Assembly (NCBI GenBank): GCA_964387985.1
Contig: CAYLZG010000166.1
Coordinates: 1-8,927 of the forward strand
Length of the DNA: 8,927 nucleotides
Direction: 5' to 3'
From: JALOOB01 sp964387985
Lineage (GTDB): Bacteria > Chloroflexota > Anaerolineae > CG2-30-64-16
The notes under the pieces were generated by a model. It was not told the DNA's origin, did not search any database, and saw only the letters and a program-made list of their open reading frames with translations. How positions within the stretch are numbered: position 1 is the stretch's first letter; every line of letters begins with the position of its first letter. Below are positions 1 to 5,327 of this stretch, piece by piece. The translations under genes were made by a program, and so were the position numbers.

Positions 1-348
1 CTCCCTGAGCTCGGCAATCAACTCTGCAGGCGATCTGTCCGCCCGGTCGGCCAGCTGGCGCCTGTTCACCGCGTCTTCAGACATCCCCCCAAGCATCGGT
101 ATGGCCGCCATGTACTGGTGTAGCAGCTCGGCATAGCCCGTGCCGCTGGCATAGGCGCCGGCCTGGTGTGCCAGCATATCGCGGACGTTCCATAGCGTGC
201 ACGCGGTTGGCCGGTGCCAATCCTGCTCGCCCAAAGATTCTACCAGGTCCAGAAGACGGCGAAGTTCCTCCCGCCCAAGCCGCTCAGCCTCGTCTGAGGT
301 GACATCCGGAATCAGGGCGGCATCGTCGAATGTGGCGGAAATTGTCAC
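1..348 (-). CDS. MDMPI/DinB-like protein, N-terminal part (partial at window edge)
   Basis: The visible 116 codons have no stop and run off the left edge. The start is a GTG that overlaps the TGA of the upstream TetR gene (GTGA, 345-348), with an AGGAGA-like ribosome binding site inside the end of that gene. Around residues 39-64 is the pattern L-G-E-x-D-W-x-x-P-T-x-C-x-x-W-x-V-x-D-x-x-A-H-x-x-G. This is typical of the four-helix N-terminal domain of mycothiol-dependent maleylpyruvate isomerases and related DinB-fold proteins. His61 in 'MLAHQAG' corresponds to a conserved metal-binding histidine of that fold. In the family, members are thiol-dependent isomerases or transferases, or have unknown function. 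The true substrate cannot be told from this fragment. Translational coupling to the TetR gene implies co-expression with the regulator. I am confident of the fold and not of the reaction. Confidence 0.8.
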   Translation of the reverse strand, partial: MTISATFDDAALIPDVTSDEAERLGREELRRLLDLVESLGEQDWHRPTACTLWNVRDMLAHQAGAYASGTGYAELLHQYMAAIPMLGGMSEDAVNRRQLADRADRSPAELIAELRE

Positions 349-977
349 GGCTTTTCTCCTTGTGAAGTCACGGGCGTGGACCAGGCTGCATCGAACAGAG
401 CGACTGCGGCAGCGATCAGTCCTCCGAACCGCCCTTCGCCCACGGGCAGCCCCGGTTCGTTTGCCATGTGCAGCGCGGTCAGGCCGTGCATCATGGCGAT
501 CACCAGGTCTGCTATCTGCCGATTGGACAGCGTCGAGTTCATGTGTTCCCGCCACCGCCCCACGCCATCATAGCCGCGCTGCAGGATCTGCTGGCTCAGT
601 TTGAGGCTCTCCGGCGAGGGCACAAAGCCAGGCACGGGACGCTCGAAGCACAACTGATAGAGCTCGGGGTTCTCCAGTGCAAACGCCATGTAGCCGGACA
701 GGTAGCGACGTATCTCTTCCTGCCAGCTGTCCGTGCCGGCTACTCTCTCCTGCATGTAGGCATCGTACATGCCGAAGCCGAGCCGGAACAGGGCATCGTA
801 AAGGTCGCCCTTGCTGGCAAAGTAGTTGTAGAGCGACGGGGTCCGCAGATCCAGGCGCCGCGCCAGCTCGTGCAACGACAAGGCAGCCGCCCCTTCCTCC
901 CTCATGATGGTGCGCGCCGTGTCCAGGATCTCCTGGACCATCAGTTCGCGGTTGCGCTGCTTTCGCCGGGACTTCAT
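345..977 (-). CDS. TetR/AcrR-family transcriptional regulator
   Basis: A 210-residue protein, the normal size for TetR regulators. The basic N-terminus (MKSRRKQRNR) is followed by helices 1-3. The helix-turn-helix lies at about residues 33-53 (LSLHELARRLDL...PSLYNYFASKGDLYDALF), the textbook TetR recognition-helix pattern. The C-terminal half contains 'MAFALENPELYQLCFERP' at about 97-114, resembling the WHG/TetR_C_33 type of ligand-binding domain, so an unknown small hydrophobic ligand is likely. The ATG at 977 has a strong GGAGGAG ribosome binding site (986-992) and matches the family's usual N-terminus. The gene is divergent from the 1168-3199 genes and co-transcribed with the MDMPI-like gene it overlaps. 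A near-palindrome at 1017-1031 inside its predicted promoter suggests autorepression. The family is certain; the ligand and regulon are not visible. Confidence 0.95.
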   Translation of the reverse strand: MKSRRKQRNRELMVQEILDTARTIMREEGAAALSLHELARRLDLRTPSLYNYFASKGDLYDALFRLGFGMYDAYMQERVAGTDSWQEEIRRYLSGYMAFALENPELYQLCFERPVPGFVPSPESLKLSQQILQRGYDGVGRWREHMNSTLSNRQIADLVIAMMHGLTALHMANEPGLPVGEGRFGGLIAAAVALFDAAWSTPVTSQGEKP

Positions 978-1011
978 GCTGGACGCTCCTCCAAATTTCT
1001 AATCCTGTTCG

Positions 1012-1040
1012 TATATACTAATAATGTTAGTTATTTGTAA
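1012..1040 (-). promoter_or_regulatory. Predicted promoter of the TetR gene
   Basis: On the - strand a -35-like TTACAA (1035-1040) and a -10-like TATATA (1012-1017) are separated by exactly 17 nt. Transcription would start near 1005 and give a leader of about 28 nt carrying the GGAGGAG ribosome binding site before the ATG at 977. The match to consensus is moderate (3/6 and 4/6), but this is the only AT-rich patch in a GC-rich region and the geometry is right. A + strand TACAAT at 1052-1057 could be a -10 for the divergent genes, but it has no good -35 partner. Confidence 0.45.
1017..1031. promoter_or_regulatory. Candidate TetR operator (15-bp near-palindrome)
   Basis: ACTAA-TAATG-TTAGT has perfect 5-bp arms and is symmetric at 12 of 14 non-central bases. 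It sits almost entirely in the spacer between the predicted -35 and -10 boxes of the TetR promoter, which is the classic position for autorepression. It is also 137 bp upstream of the divergent secreted-protein gene, so it could control both directions. Assignment to this TetR protein is inference from position. Confidence 0.5.
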
Positions 1041-1167
1041 GGGACGCAGAATACAATTGGGGAACGCCCACCAAACGCTCTGCAAACGCGGCCCTTGCTA
1101 TGCTCCATGCAACGGGACGGGACGTGGTCCCAAATCTGCCCGGTGCACTCAGGAAGGAAGGGGCAAA

Positions 1168-1611
1168 ATGAAGACAAGGGCGTCAAAGTCGATGGCATTG
1201 GTACTCCTCTGCATTCTCCTGGCGCTGCCTGCGCCTGCGCTGGCGACGCCCCCCGAGCCACTGACGATCGATGTGGACATGTGGATGACCGGCGAGAATT
1301 CCGCAGCAGGAACCTTCTCGATGACCGGCTTGATCAGCGACACTGGAACCTGCTCTGAAGTATTCTTCATGGCAGACGATACGACCCATGGCGTCAAGAC
1401 GCTGGTGGGCTCGGCGGGGACCATCATCATCGGCTACCAGGCGCTCCTCACGTGGACTCCGACAACCGGTACCGCTGCGGGGAAGTGGGTCATCGTCTCA
1501 GGGACGGGCGCCTACGAGAAGTTGCATGGCGTGGGCGACGCCTACGCGGAGCTGGACCTTGGCGATTTCACCCTCTGGGCTACCTATACGGGCAAGGCGC
1601 ACTTTGACTGA
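1168..1611 (+). CDS. Secreted small protein, beta-barrel-like, unknown function
   Basis: A 147-residue protein. Residues 1-26 form a clear Sec signal peptide: basic start MKTRASK, hydrophobic core MALVLLCILLAL, and a signal peptidase I site AxA after 'PALA', giving a mature protein starting TPPEP. The mature part is rich in short beta-prone stretches and Gly/Thr. Residues 112-123 read GTGAYEKLHGVG. This glycine-spaced pattern resembles the one in allene-oxide-cyclase-barrel/DUF3224-like small beta-barrels; I treat that as a suggestion only. I chose the ATG at 1168 because it begins the signal peptide and follows an AGGAAGGAAGGGG ribosome binding site. It is first in a four-gene + strand run and divergent from the TetR gene. 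Function is unknown; an extracytoplasmic location is well supported. Confidence 0.8.
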   Translation: MKTRASKSMALVLLCILLALPAPALATPPEPLTIDVDMWMTGENSAAGTFSMTGLISDTGTCSEVFFMADDTTHGVKTLVGSAGTIIIGYQALLTWTPTTGTAAGKWVIVSGTGAYEKLHGVGDAYAELDLGDFTLWATYTGKAHFD

Positions 1612-1636
1612 GACAGCAGCCTGAAGGAGTCGATTC

Positions 1637-1993
1637 ATGAAGTTGAATCTCGATTTCAAGAACCCCTTCTGGTGGTTCTGGGCCGTTACCCTCGTCTTCA
1701 TCGTGGCTGCGGTCGCCGGGTGGACGCCCGGCTACTACATCGTCATGGCCATCAGCGCCATTCAGGTTCTCGTGTTCCTCGTGCGCGAACGGAGCGCGAT
1801 GGCCTTCCCGACTCAGATCCGGATCGTCTACTTCGCCTGGACGCTGACAGGGCTGTGGGCGGCCGGCCGCCTGGCCTGCTATATCTTGCTTCTCCTGGGC
1901 ACCCTGATGGTCGTGCTTTTCGGTCGCTGCAGCATCGCACTGATGCTTAAGCATATGCCCTGGAACCGCGGTCGGGCCGCCCGGCTCGCGTGA
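1637..1993 (+). CDS. Small polytopic membrane protein, unknown function
   Basis: A 118-residue hydrophobic protein, 25 nt after the secreted-protein gene, with an AAGGAG ribosome binding site. Hydrophobic segments lie at about 11-28 (rich in Trp/Phe: FWWFWAVTLVFIVAAVAG), 31-49, 63-79 and 80-97, suggesting four spans. The C-terminus is short and basic, with 'GRCSIALMLKHMPWNRG' at about 96-112. The Cys-containing GRCS-x-x-L-x-L-K-x-M-P-W-N stretch looks like a conserved tail, although I cannot name the family. No catalytic motif is evident. The tight spacing suggests co-transcription with its neighbours, so it may act with the exported protein upstream. That is inference. Confidence 0.75.
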   Translation: MKLNLDFKNPFWWFWAVTLVFIVAAVAGWTPGYYIVMAISAIQVLVFLVRERSAMAFPTQIRIVYFAWTLTGLWAAGRLACYILLLLGTLMVVLFGRCSIALMLKHMPWNRGRAARLA

Positions 1994-2036
1994 TGGAGTC
2001 GAGCGGCGATGGGAAAGGTAAAGAAGGAGGAAGCCG

Positions 2037-2939
2037 ATGATTCTCGTAGTCGGAGCGACAGGAGTCTTGGGCGGCCTGATCACCCGGCGTCTGCTGGACG
2101 AGGGCAAGGACGTGCGCATCCTGGTGCGCCACAACTCCCCGGCAGAGGCTATGGCCGGGCAGGGGATGGCTACGTCGCCCCGGTCCCTGATCGAGGCGGG
2201 CGCACTGCCGGTCTATGGCGACCTGACAGATCGGGCCTCGCTCGCCAGGGCCTGTGAAGGGATCGAGACCGTCATCACCACCGCCAACTCGGCGATGCGG
2301 GGCGGCGACGATACGGTCGACACGGTCGACCGGCAGGGCAACTGCAACCTGATCGAGGCGGCCAGGGCCGCGGGGGTGAAACAGTTCATCTTCACCTCAT
2401 TCCTGGGCGCGAGCTCCGACAGCCCGGTGCCACTCTTCCAGGCCAAGGCCGAGACGGAAGCCGCGCTCCGTGAGAGCGGGATGCCCTATACCATCCTGGC
2501 CCCCAACTTCATGGTAGAGAGCTGGGTAGGCATGGTGGTCGGCATGCCGCTCCAGGACCGCCAGCCGGTCACGCTGGTGGGAGAGGGCCAACGACAGCAC
2601 TCGCTCATCTCGGTGCGCGACGTGGCTGCCTTCGCAGTCGCAGCAGCAGGCCATCCCGCCGCGATCACCCAGCGGCTGGCGCTGGGTGGACCCGAGCCTG
2701 TGACCTGGCGCGGCATCGTCGAAGCCTTCGGCCAGGTCCTGGGCCAGGAGCTGCCGGTGCGGTTCGTCGCGCCGGGCGAGCCGATTCCCGGACTGCCGGA
2801 CATCGCGCCACCCCTCCTGGCCGGCATGGAGACCTATGATTCGCCCGTTCCCATGGCCGAGACGGCCCGCACCTTTGGCGTGCAGATGACCCCCCTCGCT
2901 TCCACGATCCGTGGGATGCTCGGCGCGCCAGGCGCGTGA
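2037..2939 (+). CDS. NmrA-like NAD(P)-binding protein (atypical SDR)
   Basis: A 300-residue protein with an N-terminal Rossmann fold. MILVVGATGVLG carries the G6-x-x-G9-x-x-G12 dinucleotide motif, and Arg27/Arg31 (VRILVR) after the second strand fit NADP preference. The segments 'QGNCNLIEAARAAGVKQFIFTS' (100-121) and 'LFQAKAETEAALRESGMPYTILAPNFMVE' (133-161) are hallmarks of the NmrA/atypical SDR group. The classical SDR Tyr-x-x-x-Lys becomes Phe134-x-x-Lys137, as in many NmrA-like proteins, so it may be a redox sensor or an unconventional reductase. 'HSLISVRDVAAFAVAA' (188-203) is the usual conserved C-terminal region. The ATG at 2037 has an ideal AAGGAGG ribosome binding site 6 nt upstream. 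It is third in the run behind the membrane protein. Substrate unknown. Confidence 0.93.
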   Translation: MILVVGATGVLGGLITRRLLDEGKDVRILVRHNSPAEAMAGQGMATSPRSLIEAGALPVYGDLTDRASLARACEGIETVITTANSAMRGGDDTVDTVDRQGNCNLIEAARAAGVKQFIFTSFLGASSDSPVPLFQAKAETEAALRESGMPYTILAPNFMVESWVGMVVGMPLQDRQPVTLVGEGQRQHSLISVRDVAAFAVAAAGHPAAITQRLALGGPEPVTWRGIVEAFGQVLGQELPVRFVAPGEPIPGLPDIAPPLLAGMETYDSPVPMAETARTFGVQMTPLASTIRGMLGAPGA

Positions 2940-2953
2940 GGAAGGGGCATGTC

Positions 2954-3199
2954 ATGACCGGCAATAGCGCCGCTGACCAGCTCGCGCCGAGCTCTCAACT
3001 GTTCACGCTGCGCATGTGGCCGGAGGACCTTGGCGGCGGGCAGATCGCATGGCGGGGCAGCGTCCAACACGCCAACAGCGGCGAGGCAAGGTACTTTCGT
3101 GATTGGCCGACCCTGGAAACCTTCGTAGAAGAACGGTTGGCGGCCGATCTGCAAGGGAAGGACAACGATCGTGTAGGGGCGAGTGCGCCAGACCCGTGA
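2954..3199 (+). CDS. Small conserved-looking protein with W-R-G-x-VQH / YFRDWPTL motif
   Basis: An 81-residue soluble protein. The core at about residues 19-56 reads L-F-T-L-R-M-W-P-E-D-L-G...I-A-W-R-G-S-V-Q-H, then S-G-E-A-R-Y-F-R-D-W-P-T-L-E-T-F-V-E. I recall very similar short proteins as frequent unannotated genes in Chloroflexota and some other environmental bacteria, but I know no function. The pattern of short strands and a closing helix suggests a small alpha/beta domain. I prefer the ATG at 2954, which has AGGAAGGGG (2939-2947) 6 nt upstream. A GTG at 2936 would overlap the NmrA-like stop by 4 nt but lacks a good ribosome binding site. The C-terminal tail after about 66 is polar and probably disordered. 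It is last in the 1168-3199 run. Confidence 0.75.
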   Translation: MTGNSAADQLAPSSQLFTLRMWPEDLGGGQIAWRGSVQHANSGEARYFRDWPTLETFVEERLAADLQGKDNDRVGASAPDP

Positions 3200-3263
3200 C
3201 CCCCGCGAATGCGCGCCCCCAGGTCGTGGTGCGCATGTCTTCGGTGCACTCGCCCACGCTCAC

Positions 3264-3298
3264 GCGGTCGCGCGACACTCGCCGTGTCGCGCGACCGC
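3264..3298. repeat. Perfect 15-bp inverted repeat (hairpin)
   Basis: GCGGTCGCGCGACAC (3264-3278) and its exact reverse complement (3284-3298) flank a 5-nt loop TCGCC. The stem is very stable and GC-rich. It could stop or stall transcription from the upstream run, protect RNA ends, or bind a dimeric protein. There is no following T-run, so a classical terminator is not supported. Confidence 0.85.
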
Positions 3299-3320
3299 CA
3301 TTGGCGCGCATCCACAACGC

Positions 3321-3372
3321 ACCTCCTCGCAACCGGCAGGCCCCTGCGACGTATAAAGTTGCAAGAGGAGGT
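3321..3372 (+). promoter_or_regulatory. Ribosome-binding-site-sequestering stem before the acyltransferase gene
   Basis: ACCTCCTC-GCAAC (3321-3333) is complementary to GTTGC-AA-GAGGAGGT (3358-3372): 13 base pairs interrupted only by a 2-nt bulge (AA, 3363-3364). The GGAGG ribosome binding site of the gene starting at 3380 lies wholly in the right arm, with the ATG 8 nt beyond it. The loop can form a small GCAG/CTGC hairpin (3336-3347). If transcribed as one leader, the stem would block initiation until it is opened. The complementarity is seen directly; regulation is inferred. Confidence 0.5.
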
Positions 3373-3379
3373 ACAGACG

Positions 3380-4354
3380 ATGCGTACCAGATTCCCTGCC
3401 GTTCTCCTCCCCGCGCTGCTCGGCGGCGCGGGGCTGGCACTGACCCTCCGCTCGTTCACCCGCTCCACATCGGGCACACGTGCCACCGGTCACAGCACCC
3501 ACGACCCAGCCACGACTCCACCACAACCGAACTGTGAGACCGGACCGTATCGCGTCGTCGACCTCAGCCCGGGGCGCCGCTTGTGGATCAACGCGCTCCA
3601 CCTGTCCGGGCCGACGCAGTGGATGACCGCCCTGCTGGAGGTGGACGTCACAGTCCCCCGGCAGCGCATCGCGGCGCACAAAGCCGCCTCCGGGGAGACG
3701 CTCTCTTTCACCGGCTTCCTGGTCCACTGCCTGGCCCGCGCGGTAGACGAAAACAAAGAGGTGCAGGCCTACCTGAAAGGCCATGGACAGCTCGTCATGT
3801 TCGACGATGTCAATGTCGGTATCATGATCGAGCACGAGACCGGCGGAAAGCGCGCGCTGATGGGCCACCAGGTCCGGGCTGCCAACCGCAAGAGCTACCG
3901 GGAGATCCACGAGGAGATCCGAGCCGCGCAGGCTGCGCCGGCGCCCGCGAACCGGGGCATGCCCGACTGGTTCCGTTCCGCCATGCTCCTGCCCTGGCCG
4001 CTATCCGGGGTGGTGAAGGCAGTCATGGCCTTCGCAACCCGCAACGACCCGGCGATCCGGGTGTCTGCGTCGGGCACGGTGGCAATTACCGCGGTCGGCA
4101 TGTTCGGCAAGGGGCACAGCGGCTGGGGGATTGCCACCACACCGGTCTCGCTCTCCCTGGTCGTCGGAAGCACAGCCACCAAGCCCGCCGTCGTCGAGGG
4201 CCGCATCGAGCCCCGCGAGATCCTCCACCTGACCGTACTGCTCGACCACGATGTCGTCGATGGTGCTCCCGCGGCCCGCTTCATCAAGCGCCTGGTGGAG
4301 CTGATCGAGAGCGCGTATGGGATCGATGAGGATGGCCAGGAGACACGATTATGA
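3380..4354 (+). CDS. Stand-alone 2-oxoacid dehydrogenase E2-type (CAT-fold) acyltransferase
   Basis: A 324-residue protein. From about residue 56 to the end it matches the catalytic domain of 2-oxoacid dehydrogenase E2 acyltransferases. The diagnostic H290-D-V-V-D294-G sits in 'LTVLLDHDVVDGAPAARFIKRLVELIE', with 'SFTGFLVHCLARAV' (109-122), 'VNVGIMIE' (144-151) and 'GMFGKGHSGWGIATTP' (240-255) as supporting segments. There is no lipoyl domain, no E1-binding domain and no E1/E3 gene nearby, so it is unlikely to serve in a normal dehydrogenase complex. Residues 5-23 form a hydrophobic segment followed by Arg24/Arg28/Arg34 and a Pro/Thr-rich linker to about 52. This looks like a membrane anchor with the catalytic domain probably cytoplasmic. 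The ATG at 3380 is the only good start, with GAGGAGG upstream. Its stop overlaps the next gene by ATGA. The acyl donor and acceptor are unknown. Confidence 0.9.
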   Translation: MRTRFPAVLLPALLGGAGLALTLRSFTRSTSGTRATGHSTHDPATTPPQPNCETGPYRVVDLSPGRRLWINALHLSGPTQWMTALLEVDVTVPRQRIAAHKAASGETLSFTGFLVHCLARAVDENKEVQAYLKGHGQLVMFDDVNVGIMIEHETGGKRALMGHQVRAANRKSYREIHEEIRAAQAAPAPANRGMPDWFRSAMLLPWPLSGVVKAVMAFATRNDPAIRVSASGTVAITAVGMFGKGHSGWGIATTPVSLSLVVGSTATKPAVVEGRIEPREILHLTVLLDHDVVDGAPAARFIKRLVELIESAYGIDEDGQETRL

Positions 4355-5226
4355 CAACTATGTCCATCCGGGGAGCCTCCCTGTACGTCAAAACCATCGG
4401 CCACGGCTATCCGCTGCTGCTCATGCACGGCGGCCCCAGCCTGGATCACACCTCCCTGCTGCCCCTGGAGCCCCTGGCGGATCAATTCACCCTGATCTTC
4501 TATGACCACCGGTGCAACGGCCGCTCGGATGGCGCGGAGGTCAGCTCCATGACCTGGGAGAACCTGACCGGGGATGCGGACGCGCTGCGCCAGGCGTTGG
4601 GCTTCGACAAGTGGGCCGTGCTGGGCCACTCCTTCGGCGGGAATGTCGCGTTGGAGTATGCGCTGCGCTACGGGCAGAACCTCTCGCACCTGGTCCTGAT
4701 GAACACCGGTGGCGACCAGAAGTGGGTGCGGGAGAATGCGCCCGAGATCCTGGCGAAGCGAGGCTTCAGCGCCCCCGCGGTGGAAGCGGCGCGCCGTTTC
4801 TACAGCGGCCAGGTCACGCCCGAGACCTACCAGCGCACCGTGATGAAATTCATGACAGGGTATTTCTACCACATCAACCCGCTAACGATGGCTCTTGGTA
4901 TGCTCAAAGGACCGCACACCGTGTACCGGCCCGAGGCCCTCATCCAGGGCTACGGCCAGTTGCTCGACGGGTGGAACGTGATGGACCGGCTCGGCGAGAT
5001 CCATACGCCCACACTCGTACTGGCCGGGCGCTATTGCTTCTTGTTCCCGCCGGAGCACCAGGCGATCCTCGCAGACCGGCTGCCGAACGCGAAGCTGGAG
5101 CTGATCGAGCGCGCGGGTCACAACCCGCAGATGGAGCGACCCGCGGAAACCATGCGGGCCATCAGGGAGTTCCTGGCAGGCAACTTGATCCAGGTGCCCG
5201 GCACTTGGCAAGTGCCGGGCACCTAA
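4351..5226 (+). CDS. Alpha/beta hydrolase, prolyl-iminopeptidase-like, catalytic acid replaced
   Basis: A 291-residue alpha/beta hydrolase. The oxyanion-hole motif H26-G-G-P29, the nucleophile elbow G92-H-S94-F-G-G and the catalytic His257 (AGHNPQMERP) are all present. The strand after the cap region reads LVLAGRY-C229-FLFPPEHQ, where family members normally have Asp (GRxDF). The third triad member therefore appears to be Cys229, encoded TGC. Turning GAC or GAT into TGC needs at least two base changes, so a single sequencing error is unlikely. Activity may be altered or lost, or another acid such as Glu233 may take over. The C-terminal residues (IQVPGTWQVPGT) come from a palindromic repeat at 5192-5224, with the TAA at its end. 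The start ATG overlaps the acyltransferase TGA by 4 nt, suggesting translational coupling. Fold certain, substrate unknown. Confidence 0.95.
   Translation: MTTMSIRGASLYVKTIGHGYPLLLMHGGPSLDHTSLLPLEPLADQFTLIFYDHRCNGRSDGAEVSSMTWENLTGDADALRQALGFDKWAVLGHSFGGNVALEYALRYGQNLSHLVLMNTGGDQKWVRENAPEILAKRGFSAPAVEAARRFYSGQVTPETYQRTVMKFMTGYFYHINPLTMALGMLKGPHTVYRPEALIQGYGQLLDGWNVMDRLGEIHTPTLVLAGRYCFLFPPEHQAILADRLPNAKLELIERAGHNPQMERPAETMRAIREFLAGNLIQVPGTWQVPGT
5187..5224. repeat. Palindromic repeat unit A, inside the hydrolase 3' end
   Basis: After GATCC begins a perfect inverted repeat: AGGTGCCCGGCACTT (5192-5206), loop GGC, and the exact reverse complement (5210-5224). It is read in frame as the last residues of the alpha/beta hydrolase, and the stop codon TAA starts with its final base. 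Unit B, 61 nt downstream, shares the GATCCAGGTGCC start and the GGCACCTAA end. Confidence 0.85.
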
Positions 5227-5247
5227 AGACGAGCGACGCGGCGGGAT

Positions 5248-5284
5248 GATCCAGGTGCCGGGCCCTCGGAGGTGCCCGGCACCT
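5248..5284. repeat. Palindromic repeat unit B, intergenic
   Basis: GATCC followed by AGGTGCCGGGC (5253-5263) pairs with GCCCGGCACCT (5274-5284), 11 bp, and CCT/AGG in the loop can extend the stem past a 1-nt bulge. Its outer ends and the following TAA-x-G-x-CGAG stretch match unit A, so the two are diverged copies of one short palindromic element of REP type. No T-tract follows. The units fill most of the 101-nt gap before the serine hydrolase gene. Confidence 0.8.
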
Positions 5285-5327
5285 AACGGCGAGAGGCGCC
5301 ACCACCGGCCGCCAGGAGAGTCACCCG

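Larger units (their letters stand above)
3200..3379 (+). other. Structured non-coding leader/intergenic region
   Basis: These 180 nt between the two + strand gene runs hold no convincing gene. They are dominated by inverted repeats: ATGCGCGCC (3209-3217), which can pair locally with GGTGCGCAT (3228-3236, one G-U) or perfectly with GGCGCGCAT (3303-3311); a perfect 15-bp hairpin at 3264-3298; and a stem at 3321-3372 covering the next gene's ribosome binding site. No T-tract follows any stem, so none is a classical intrinsic terminator. No clear promoter is visible. A TATAAA at 3352-3357 lacks a -35 element, and use of it would remove the left arm of the last stem. Confidence 0.5.

Noticed and set aside
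468..1040. + strand open frame of 190 codons
   Set aside because: It is antisense to the TetR gene, which has a canonical helix-turn-helix and ribosome binding site.
2313..2330. 9-bp tandem repeat ACGGTCGAC
   Set aside because: It is in frame inside the NmrA-like gene (Thr-Val-Asp twice), where this wording is common in the family; no special role is needed.
3352..3357. TATAAA as a promoter -10 box
   Set aside because: The bases 17 nt upstream (GCAACC) do not resemble a -35 element, and there is no extended -10.
3209..3379. Upstream extension of the acyltransferase frame
   Set aside because: It would begin at a rare-type start with no ribosome binding site, encode an Arg/Cys-rich stretch unlike a protein, and read through the hairpins. 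The ATG at 3380 with GAGGAGG is far better.
3895..4872. Long open frame on the - strand (325 codons)
   Set aside because: It is antisense to the E2-type acyltransferase and alpha/beta hydrolase, both of which show clear family motifs. High GC keeps the opposite frame open, and its translation resembles no family.
5192..5284. Palindromes as an intrinsic terminator or a CRISPR fragment
   Set aside because: No T-tract follows, one copy lies inside a coding region, and two copies with unequal inner sequence do not form a repeat-spacer array.
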